From Oxytricha trifallax (taxonomy: Eukaryota; Ciliophora; Spirotrichea; Sporadotrichida; Oxytrichidae), in assembly GCA_000711775.1 (NCBI GenBank), contig ARYC01018339.1, positions 17,070 through 81,069 on the forward strand: 64,000 nucleotides of DNA, read 5' to 3'. The position numbers and the translations under genes are program-made. The notes beneath the pieces are model-generated. The model was not told where the DNA came from. It searched no databases and was given only the letters and a program-made list of their open reading frames with translations. Positions 20,801 through 32,800 of the stretch are shown here, piece by piece (the stretch's first letter is position 1; each line of letters begins with the position of its first letter).

Positions 20801-23800
20801 ATGAAAATAATTTAGGTTATTTTTTTTATATAATTTATAGAATTTAATTTCCTCTCACTCACTACAATAGAGTCATATCACTAAATTCAATTTTTTCTAA
20901 AAATGCATGGCAGTTAAAACTATGCCCAATACCCAAATTGTCGCTTTATTTTAAGACTTTAATTTTTTATAAAAAATTAAATACTATAATTAAACTTAAT
21001 TATTTCTTTAAAAATTACTAATTTTCAATAAAATAATGAAATTTAAATAAACAAATGCAAAAACTAAATTAAATAATAATAACAAATTAGTTTGAAGAAT
21101 CTAAATTTTGAAAAAAAATTATCAAAAGTAAATTTCTGATGTCATATTTTAAATAAAATTACAGTAGGTAGTGAAAAAATAAATAATAGATGAGTAAAAA
21201 TGTAATATTTTTACGTTTTACTAATTTTTATTTAGCTTCCAAAATAAATTTACTCAATATTATAATTAATTAAAAGTATGATATTCTGAATTTTTTATCA
21301 TCAATTCTATAGAATTATGAAAAATAAATGAAATTAATTATATTATAATGGAAATATAATCAGCTTAGTAAAATACTTATTTTATTAATCAAAATATGAA
21401 TAATAAAAATGTTACTTAATCTATCCACTCTTCATAAGATATTCAAACATTTCTTTCTTGATTTCATCGAATTTTTCTTCTGTTCAGTTCTGCTTCGAGT
21501 GATGTATCTAGTGACACACCGGCTCTTGCTTGTTGGACCTCTTTAAATAATAAAAATTATATATGCTTTTTGTAACTTACATTTTGTGTGTGTCTACCGC
21601 TCAAAATGCCTTTATCTCAATAGGTTTCCATTTTTTTATTATTAGTTTCATTTTAATTTGTTGATTACCTTTTATATATTATGAATACAAAATTACCTAA
21701 TTCAATCATTTTTATCTGTTACTTCAAATATATTAATTGATTATAGTTTAATTAATGACAAATTTTAATTTAATAGAGTTTTTTTCATTAAAATATTTCT
21801 AAAATTCAAATAAATAACCCTATAAATTATTTTATGATGGATATGAAAATGAATTTAATCTCTACACCTTCAATGACGTTTCTACCTCTTATTCATTATT
21901 ATTTTAAAAAGACTTTTCAACTCCAGATTATTATTATTATTACAATGCAATGTTATATTTTATTCAACAATCTATACAATAAATATTAATATATTCCATA
22001 ATATAAATTAAATAAAATCATTAGAAATGTGTTAATTTATAAATTATTTTTAACTCCTCGTAAAAATTTATTAATTAATTTGCTGAATGATAAGATTGAA
22101 TATAGTATATAGCGCTCTTTCTACATTTTTCGATGCTATGTTCTTGCAACAACGCGAAGACTTTGTTTTTGTTGGCGATTCTCTTTTGACTGGACCTTAT
22201 AGAAGAGCTCTAATCTCCACTTCATTAACTGATTGGTTAAATTTAATTAATAAATTGAATAAATATTAGAGACAGTTTATATAATAAAAAAAACGTTTAT
22301 GTGATTTTGGGTAGCATATTGAAATTGACGATGATCCCTCGGAGCCAGTAATATTTACACCATCACAGTTCTACTAAGTATCTTATTCGCTGGATTCATT
22401 AAATAAATAGTATTTATTAATATAAATATTCACAACCATGCTTTTTTGTTCAAGAAACTACAAGCACCTACACCCAGTAATATTATAAATGGTAATATTT
22501 CATTTCAAAATAATATGGCTTTGTTAAATGAATTTATTATTATTAAATTCTTGGAATACTTACATTTTGAGACTTATTTAAATTAAATTTAATTTAATAA
22601 ACTTATGGAGTACTAGAAACGCATGCATGTCCCACTCGTATGTTCACAGGCTCTGTCACATATAGTGGTGATTAATACAAAGTTTAGTATTTAATGGACT
22701 CATTGGATTTTTAATATGAAATAAGCTTTTTGTTCACAGGTGATGAAAATTTAAAGGATTTTATTTAAGCTTAATTATTATCATATAAATATATAACAAT
22801 AACGTGTTTAAATTATTATGAAATTAAAATATTAAAATTGAAATTGGTATTTTTATAATATGTACCATTAAATTGCATGGAGGGTTAGAAAAGAAGATAT
22901 GAAGTTTCTGATTAACCAGAATATATTAATGCTGTCAGTTTTACATTTGATGATTCATATGAACTTGCTTTTATTTATTTTTATTAAACAAATCGAAGTT
23001 TATGCATTAGATCAACTATCATAAAGATATATTTGTTTCTTCATTTAAAAGTAGTTTATATCAAATTCACAAGTAAGTTTAGCAATACCTTCTATTAACT
23101 ATTATCAAGTGAATTGCAGATTTATAGATGGCTAAATAGTAACAGCAAATATATAAATAGAATTTGTGTCTTGTAATCAACTTTCTTATTAAAAATTATT
23201 TAATTTACTTTCTTTTACAGTAGTAGATCAGTTGTAGTCAATATATACTTTATCAATTAGTTCAGGGGCCCCATTGATTATTAATTTGAAAAACTATGTG
23301 CCAGTTCATATAAATTGTGACGATTTTGATATGACATGGTCCAGCAATGACATGAGAATGAGTACTGATATTGTGGCTACTGATTACGTAGATAAAGTTA
23401 TTTATAGATTTTATTTAATTTAAAAAAGTTCTATCAATATCTACAACAAGCACTTATCGTAGTTAAAAAACTAATTTTAAAATTTTCAATTAAAAATATT
23501 ATTTTTACATCAGAATATTATATAAAAATTTAAAAATAATATGGACAATTTTATATAATTTTAGTAATAATTTGATATAGTAATTCAAGTTCTTTATATA
23601 TTTGAATGATATAACATTGGCATTTACGAAATGTATATTATTTATACTAATCCCTTAAACTCAAGTAACATCTACGATCAATCCTTCTTAGTAAACATTG
23701 CCTGCGAATTAGTAGAAGAATTTTATTATAATGGTCTCAAATTATTATGAGTATTAGATGGGGTCATATTACTAAATTAATATGGAAAACTATTTGTGGT

Positions 23801-26800
23801 ATACTAATAACTGTGGCTACGAATATTATATTAATTATCTTAATTCCATTAATGAAATACATAAAAGCAAAGTTATATAAATTAAATTATTAAAAGAAGT
23901 TTTTTTGGATTATAAATATCATTACAATATAGTTTTTCTGCAATCAAAACCCCAAAACCCCTTAATGAGGTTTATAAGTGCTTTGATTTGTAGGGAATTT
24001 GTTAGGGGTTGGGGTTATTAATAGGCTTTAATGTGAAATTTATAGTAAATGTATTTAATTTAATAACTCAAAATGCACCTTAGAATCATGTGGGAGAGGT
24101 CTGAAGTTTATCTTACTTAACCACAACTCTATCTACTCTATTGATATATCTGATCTCGAGTTTGGTTTAATTATTATTGACTCTGCCATTTGTTTTATTG
24201 ATTGAGATACTCTTGTTTTGTCAATAAATTGCTTTATTCTTTGATTAGCATCCTTCTCGCATCTTGTAGAGTAGTATTCATTGCAAGGCATATCGCACTC
24301 TATAATTATTGCTGCTAAAGCCCACACATCCCACTAAAAGTCTCCATCTCTCCAGTCCTCTATTTCTGAATAGTACCCTTGCGTTCAAATAACAGTTCCA
24401 AGCCTTGATACTTCCACTCTTTAGGCTGTTGAAATCGATTATTGCTACTAATACAGGTGAGAAGTTTATCATTATATTTTCTGGCTGCAAATCTCTGTGA
24501 ACAAACCCTAACTTATGAAGCTCTTTAATACCTTATACGGTCTGAGTTGCTATTTATCCAAGTTACTTATGATTCCTTTGATCAGTTATGAAATCTCTTA
24601 GAGTCATTTCATAGAGTGGAAGTCTGAAAGCAACATGATCTGCAAGAAGAACAGCATCTAACTTGATTAAGTAACTACACTCTTAAACTTTGCTTGAGTG
24701 AGTACTTGATACTCATTTGTAAACTCCATCTAATATTTATCATCACTTAAGAGATAGTTGAAGGGATACACCTTGTATGCGTATTGATGATCATTGATAA
24801 CTTTCTTATCAAAGGAGTCTTCTAATATTAGGTAGCTTTAAAGAGAAGTATCTAGGTCAATTTAAGCAAGAACCGGTATTTTCTTGTATTGAATCTTGAT
24901 CATAATTTTTGTTATTTCAGAGGTCAGTTGGTTGCGTGCCTTCCAAACGTACTCTAACTCTCTTGCTTATTCAGGCACAACGACATTAGAATATTTCCTC
25001 GCTTTTCTTTTGTTGAGAAGCTTCAGCTCAACTTCATGATTCTCAACTTCTATATCTTTCTTGTGAGCTTTTAATAGATGCTTCTTCAAGTATCTTGTAT
25101 GAGAGTATTGCTCATGGCACTCAAAGCAGTCATACTTTCCATCTATTTTATCATGCTTTAAGTATACAGTGGGCCTGGCTTCTCTATGCTCTTTCTTATG
25201 TCTGTACCAGCTTGATTTATGAGCAAAATCTCTCTCACATAGCTCACAAAAATAGACTTCAGCTTCTTCAGTTTGTATAGGAATTTCATTAATACCTTTC
25301 TCCTCCTCTCTGTCTCCCACACACTTGTTTGCCATTTATTTTCTATTATTAATTTCTATTTTAATAACAGAGACCTCAAGTGATAGCTCTGGTAGTTCCT
25401 TATGAGAGTTCATCTCACAGCTATCACACTTTTTGTTTTTCTTAAAATGTTAGCGCTCATATTTAAATTTGAATTTAAAATTATAAAACTGCCTCTATAA
25501 CTGAGAGCTTATATGAGAGCTTTCCAAGCCTACAAGTTTCAAGGGAAGTTTTAAGAGTATTATAGAAGATATATGAGTGCTAAGAGACGAACCAGCTCTA
25601 AATATAGGTGAGAAAGTAACCATTTTAACTATCAATAATAAGTTGATTATAGCACGTACCAATTTAGGAGGTGCTCCTAATTAAGTACGTACTGTTTTAG
25701 GAGGTATTTTTTATTTTATGATTAAAATTAGGGTGCTCCTAATTAAGTACTAGCATTTTAGGAGCTGCTCCTAATTAAGTACGTACCAATTTAAATATAA
25801 AAATATGGAACTATAACAGTAGAAATTGATATCAATCTCTCAAGTTTGAAACCAGTTCTCAAAACTTTCTCCATATCCTTCTTAGAGGTTGACCTCCTAT
25901 AGGATGCCCATATTTAATAGTAAGTTTTACAGAGGTATATAATTGAAATCAATAAACTTAAATTTGAATATCATTTCTAAGATCTGTAAACAAGATGGAG
26001 TCAATGAATGATGCAATGAAAAGAGTGCAAGCACAAGAATTGATTCAAAGATTTAGAAGCAAGGAGGATTTGCACCGCAACCTCGTGCAGCAAGGTAATT
26101 AACTCATAGTAGCTAATCTTTTTTATTTAGTTGGTTTGTTCTTGCCAACTATGGAAGGCACTAAAATATCATTTCTAAGAGCGATACTCTGCGAAGTGAA
26201 AAAAGCATTGAAAACTTAAGATGTATAGTTTGCAGAGATTCCAAACTATCCAGAAATCTCAGTGACTAACTTATACGATGATGCTATGAATGACCCAGAG
26301 GTTTCGCAGTACCTGCCTACTAAGAAGCAGTTGTCAAATAAACTACCTGAAAGAAACTATTTCTTTGGCATACTTGCAACAATTAAAGGTGATTACTTGA
26401 AAGAAATTATTCAAGAATCTCATAAGAAAAGGTACAGCATCTCTTCAGAAGATAAGGATAAACAGGGGATCAAGATAAGTGAGAGCTGGCTATAAGAGTT
26501 GCAGAAGCACCCATTTATTTCAAGTAAGATTTGTAGTTTGACTCTTTAGAAAAATCTGTCCCGGCATCTTCTTGATGAAGGAATAGATCAAGCTTCACAG
26601 AGAGCGAAAGTCGCAGACAAAGTATGAAGTTAGCAAGAGACTTTATTCAAATATTTAGCCTCCAGAGTCAATGAACATAGATGCAGGAGCTGGCAGCAAG
26701 AGAAGAAACTTAGGAGGAGGGAAGCAAGAAATAGAAGAAAAGAAAGTGAAGCCAGCTCCCTCTAAAGAATTTTAAATGTGACTTATATATTCATTAACTT

Positions 26801-29800
26801 AACTACAAAACTTATTTATATACATTCACTCTCCCTTCTTAAGCACACTTTTAAGCCAACAAATTATCTACTCTCTTCGCTGAGCTTTTAATAAAGTCTA
26901 CTGTATCGATAGGTAGGTCATGCATTAGATGGTATAGCAGCAGTTTCTTATAATGACCTTTTAGTATACCCCAGTAGAATTCAATTCCATTAAACTATGG
27001 GCTGTAAGGCACGTTGAACACTGGTGTTATTCTTAGTTGTTCATAACTTTTCCTTGTTTCTTTTGTCTTATGAACTGAAAGATTATCAACGAATAGTATA
27101 ATCTCTTATTCAGGGTACTTCTCTCTCAGCTGCTCTAAGAACTTAATATACTGCTCTGTCTTAATAGAGCGAGGATGAATAACATAAGTTTCTAAACCAG
27201 CATCCTCGCTAATTCCTCCAAGAATTGCCATTGTTTATACCTTGACTTTCTAGTCATATACTTCTATATTACTATGCCTCTTATACCAAGACTTCTAGAT
27301 GAAAGTGTTGAAGGTAAACACAGCCTCGTCAGCATGAATAAACTTAATATTATTCTATTAGGCTCTCTGCATTTAATTATAAATATAATTTAAGTTGTTG
27401 TTGTAAAATGGCAGAGTGAAATCAATTACTCTCTTGATACGATTTACACCTTTATAAGAGATACCGTTTCGTTTATAAATGTTTGCAACAGATTATGCAG
27501 AGATCTTCAACTCAGGGAACTGGCGGTGAAACATAATAGCTCGTTAGTCGAGAGAGAAGTGAGCCCAATACTTCAAAGTTTTTTCATTAATAAGATAGTC
27601 AATATGCTTCTAAAGAAACTTTGACTTCCTCTTAGGCTAAGAATTCAGCTATTATTGCTTTAATTACACAGCTTTCAAGCAGTGAGAGCGAACAGTTGAT
27701 GGACTACGCTTTAAGAGGCATTGCAATAGACTTATAGTTCAGTACTGGTTTGACTTATTCACTGTATATATCACATCTATAACGCAGTTTAAACACTAAA
27801 TCTATATACTCTTCATCATAAATAGACCCCAAAAGCTTGTTATTTTAGTCTCGCATTTAATTAATAACCCCGACCCCTAACAAATTCCCTACAAATCAAA
27901 GCACTTATAAACCTCATTAAGGAGTTTTGGAGTTTTGAATGCTTTATGATGGAATGCCATTACCTTCAATAATTGAGTTCAGTAGTCTATATATTTTTGA
28001 GCTCAATTTTTACGAGCCTTTATATGACGGATATGAGTTCAATATTGTAATTGTTGCTGAGATGGATCATAACGGTATAGTGGTTAAGGTGAATACTGAT
28101 TTTACTTTTACTCTGTGTATTTGCTAAATATCCCCATGCGCATGTTCTGCAGGACCTACTTCAACTACAACTTCCTCAAGTACAACTACCACACCTGCTC
28201 CAACTACGACCTCCTCGTACTCAACTACAGAGCCTCCGACTACAACTCCAACTCCTTCATCAACTTCCTCGAGTTATACAAGTACTACAACACCATCACC
28301 AACCACAACAGAGGAATACACTTCAAGTTCATCAACCACGACAACACCAGCGCCCACAACATCAGTTGAGTATACTTCCACTACCACTCCTTCCCCAACT
28401 ACCTCCATGGAGTTCACTTCAACAACCACCGAGGTTCCTTCGACGACTCCTGCTCCAACCTCATCATATGAATATTCCTCAACAACTACTCCTTCACCAA
28501 CCACTTCCATAGAGTACATATCAACAACTACAGAGTCACCCACCACGACTCCATCTCCTACAACATCCATGGAGTATAGCTCTACAACCACGGAATCTCC
28601 TTCAACTACTCCAGCACCCACAACTTCTTTTAGTTCAACGCCGACACCTACTTCAACCACAGAATCATCCACAACTACTACACCTTCGCCTACAACTAGT
28701 TCAACCACTTCAACACCCACTTCAACACCCACTCCAACTTCAGCATGGACTACACCACAGCCATCAACAACCACAGTAGCTCCAACGACATCACCACCTT
28801 CAACTACGCCATAATCAACAACAACTGGAACAACAACATCTCCAATTACATCTACACCATCCCCTACCACAACCCCTTCTTCCACTACTGTGATTTCCTC
28901 ATCAATGACTACTCCAATGACAGTCTAAACCCCAACTCCCTTAGCAACAATCAACATTGAGACCATGAATCTCTACTCACCCTAATTCAAGGAAACCCTA
29001 AAAGACTAACGAGTAGAAGCAGGCACTGTATTGAAATACTCTTTGCTCTAGGCAATTGATGATGATGGGGATACCATTTAAGTGCAAGTGAACTATGGTA
29101 CACTTCAATCTTTCACCTCATTGTCTTAACAATCAAACACAAATGCGTTTACTTTCTCTCCGACATTCAAGGATCTTGGCTCATACATTGTAGAAATCAC
29201 TTTGAAGGATAGTGGCACTCCATAACTCAAGTCATCTTATCAGTTAAATGTTGAAGTGTACAAGGACAGTGAGAAAGAGCTTAAGGAATTTTTACAAAAC
29301 TCCACTCAAGATAGTCTCGTTGAATAGTTCAATATTCTTTGAATATATTAATTTTTAGGGAGTTCTTATTTAAAAATTAAATCTTAGCCAAATTATGATT
29401 ATAGCATTATTATTTATTTTGTAAGAGTTCCTATACAAATTTAATCTATACCAAAATTAGGAGGAAAGTTTCCTTCCTTCCAAAGCTATTTCCCTCCTCA
29501 TTGAAGTTTTCCGCCCCAACATTCAAATTTATTTTGTTTGCTTGGTAATAAATATATAAGTAACAAATAGATCTTAATTTCACTTTCCTCGACGATATTT
29601 TAATAAATTTACTATTTGAATTATTTTTTCCCTTATCCTATTACATTTTAAAAACTATGTAAAACCAACTATTTTAATAAACAATATTATGATTTTATTA
29701 TTAAAAAATGTCGTTTTTATCAAGATATATAAAAATATTGGGTTATAAATATAAATAATTTGATAAAAAATAAAGATTTTTAAAATTATTAAAATTTACA

Positions 29801-32800
29801 TATTTTTTTATAAAGAAATTTAATTTTGTAGGATTTTTTTAAGTATAAAATTAGTTAGATTAACATTTTAATTTTAAATAAATTACCATTTCCTATATTT
29901 TTAAATAATAACTATCAATTATTATCGTTTTGAATAAAAAGAAAACTCTAATTTATCATATTTTGTCAATAATGACATTGTGTTAAGTGAACTTTAGTTA
30001 CTGTACTTCTAATCAGAAAAATACTTTAGTAAACTTAACTATTTAAAATTCTCATCGTAAAATGTTTCAGAATTTTTAGTTTATGTAAAGCAAGCAATTC
30101 ATAATAAACTAATATTATCTCATTTTGCTATAATTTTGTCTGATTAAAAAAATATATTAAAAATATCAATTCTAGGAAAAGGCGGAATAATTTAAAGCAC
30201 AGGTGACTAAAGTAACAATGAATGGATAATTATACTTGAAATTCAATCAAGACTATGAGTACAAATAATCTACTAGGAAATTCCTGGGACTAGATTTGAA
30301 AGCTGACCTAATCTCGATCATTAAATAATATTGTGTTTTTTAATTTGAAATCTCTTCTACTCTAGACCCATCGTACCTAAAATCCTACTACATTCTCTCA
30401 TACCAAAATAAAGTAGCAATTCTGTAAATGGTCTTCAACGACGTAAACTTCATATCAAAATCTGTGGAGGATTATGATTAAATTAGGGTCAATTTGACTC
30501 TTTACGATGTGAAACCTGTTGCAAAGAAACAAAAGAGAGATTTGGCATCAAAGAGTGCGGATAAAGTCAGGAATAAGATCACTCTGTAATCTGACATTCC
30601 CAAGTAACTTAGTTCAGGTAAGAATATTTTTAAGTATAATGACTATTTTTATAGCCGAAGCTGCAGCGATTGAAAGCATGGCTACTCCCATGAAAACTAC
30701 TTTACAAGTTGCAGTATATTCAAGTTTTGCCCTTTAATTTGTATTGTAAGTTTTATATGCTAAATGAATAATCTTTATATAGACACTCAGTTTTATCGTT
30801 AATCTGGGGAGCTGTAAACAATCTATAAATGATTACTCATCTTCCTTTGTTTAACATTAGTTTCTTTATAAATCTACTGTAATAAATCTATAAAATGAAG
30901 CAAAATCGATAGTGAATAAATATTAGACTAAATTTTTAATAATTTATGTTAGTTTCCCTGCTAATGCAAATTACTTCCTTACTTTCTTAATTGAACTTGC
31001 AAACATGGATATTTTACCAAATTTTGAATTCTTGAAAGAACTACCATTAATTAATAAGCTAGAAGCAGCCAGCGAAGATACTGATAATGAAGAAGAGAGC
31101 TTATAATATGCTATGGATACCAAATTCTAATTACTAGGTTATGAGAACATATTCTTGCTCATTCAATAAATAAAATAATACTGTATTGAAAGATTACAGT
31201 AATAAAGTATTTAGATATATTAAAATTAAATTGTATATTGTGAATTTTTATGTATACATTTAAGTAAATTATTCATTAGTTGAGTATAAGTGATGCTACA
31301 TATTTTAATTATTTAATGCTAACTAATTTTATAAAATGTTTATATTTAATTACCCTTAAGAGTTACATCATATTCATGTGTATTGGATTAGCAGGAGTAA
31401 TTTATTTAATATTTCAGATTTTAAGATATTAAAACATTTTATTATTAAATGTATATATTGACAGGCTTAATATGATTTTGGTAAATTTAAGGAGATTTCA
31501 TTTACTTATTATGAGTAATAGCAATTTATTTAATACTATTTGCTTGATATTATAACTGCTGAGATTTTAATCTTATGTTTTAATTACATATAAAGAATTG
31601 TGATTTGAATGGATTTCTATAATTTAACTATATTAAAGCAATATTATATTTATATTATCGGAGTAATTTTTGATAAAATCCTAAATAAAGCAGCAAATCT
31701 CAAGCAACTCACAACTAAAGAAAACTTAAAAAATCAAAACTTCTTGAAGAGAAATTTGTTGAAAGTATACGCTGCTCTGATTTCAAAGCTTTACTATAGC
31801 TTTTTCTTTAGAATTACCATTGAGAATTATTTCACAGCATCTATAATGGTATTCCAAATATTCTACAAAAACTTTGAATTTACAGATTGGAAATTAACAT
31901 CAAACTTTTTACACCCTTAAAATAATAAACTTTTCTTTAAAAAATCTTTTTTTAAACTATATAGAATTTTTAACTTTTGAGATAGTTAATTAATTCAAAA
32001 AATAACAATTAAGTATAAATTAAGGATAATTTTATTTTTAAAAGTAAAATTTATTTTCCTTTAAAAAATTAATTAATTAAAAGTATCTTAAATTGTATTA
32101 TTAACTTTTTTGTTGCATTTGGTGTATTTATGTTGCTTTTAGTTTTCCCATTATACATATACTGGCTATTCTTAAACATAAACATTATTATTATTATTAT
32201 TCAAGCGAAATGTAAGCAACATGAATGACTTGATATTCCATAATAAATTCAGCACATTATTTGAGAATACTGATAGATAGAAGCAATATTCTCAGAATTA
32301 CATTTTACTATTTTTGGGGAGGAGAGTAATGTTTGGTATATGTCTTGGTGGGTTTAATTTCCTTATCCAAATCTATATTCAAATTTGGGTTTCTCTCACT
32401 CTAATAAGTTAGCTATGAAAATTATCAAATAATTATTCAATAATTTAACCTTTCAAAAATAAATCTACCAACTATCTTTCTAGTTGATTATTCATTTTAT
32501 GAAATTACATGATTGTTACACCTAAAGAGTAAAAACTATTGGTAAGAACTACTATAGTTCTCTATTTTGCCTTATTATATAGTCAGATGTGGAATCATAA
32601 ATTCAGAGGGGAAAGGTGAAAGAGATTTTAACGACACCTTTTTATTTTTAAGTTCACTCTACTAATAATTTATTCATATATTTTAATTAATAAAAATAAT
32701 AAAACTGTAATTTAACATTTAATACTGTTTTTCTTAATTAGAGTGAAACCAATGGAATTGCAATATCAAAATAGACTTGATATTTTCAATGAAACTTCTC

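Larger units (their letters stand above)
23945..27937. mobile_element. TBE 1: telomere-bearing element, full length
   Basis: A 3993-bp element with ~78-bp terminal inverted repeats that start with the telomere repeat, CAAAACCCCAAAACCCC on the left. The right end has two substitutions in the repeat (GGAGTTTTGGAGTTTTG). Flanked by a 3-bp target duplication AAT (23942-23944 and 27938-27940), the ANT target known for TBEs. It carries the three TBE genes: zinc-finger/kinase (minus), 22-kDa (plus), transposase (minus). It lies between coding blocks 18 and 19 of copy B and directly abuts the latter. TBEs are removed during macronuclear development, and TBE transposases are implicated in genome rearrangement in Oxytricha. 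Confidence 0.95.

Noticed and set aside
23945-23961. A true chromosome end at the C4A4 repeats
   Set aside because: The repeats are internal, short, inverted at both ends of a gene-bearing unit and flanked by a target duplication; they are transposon tips.
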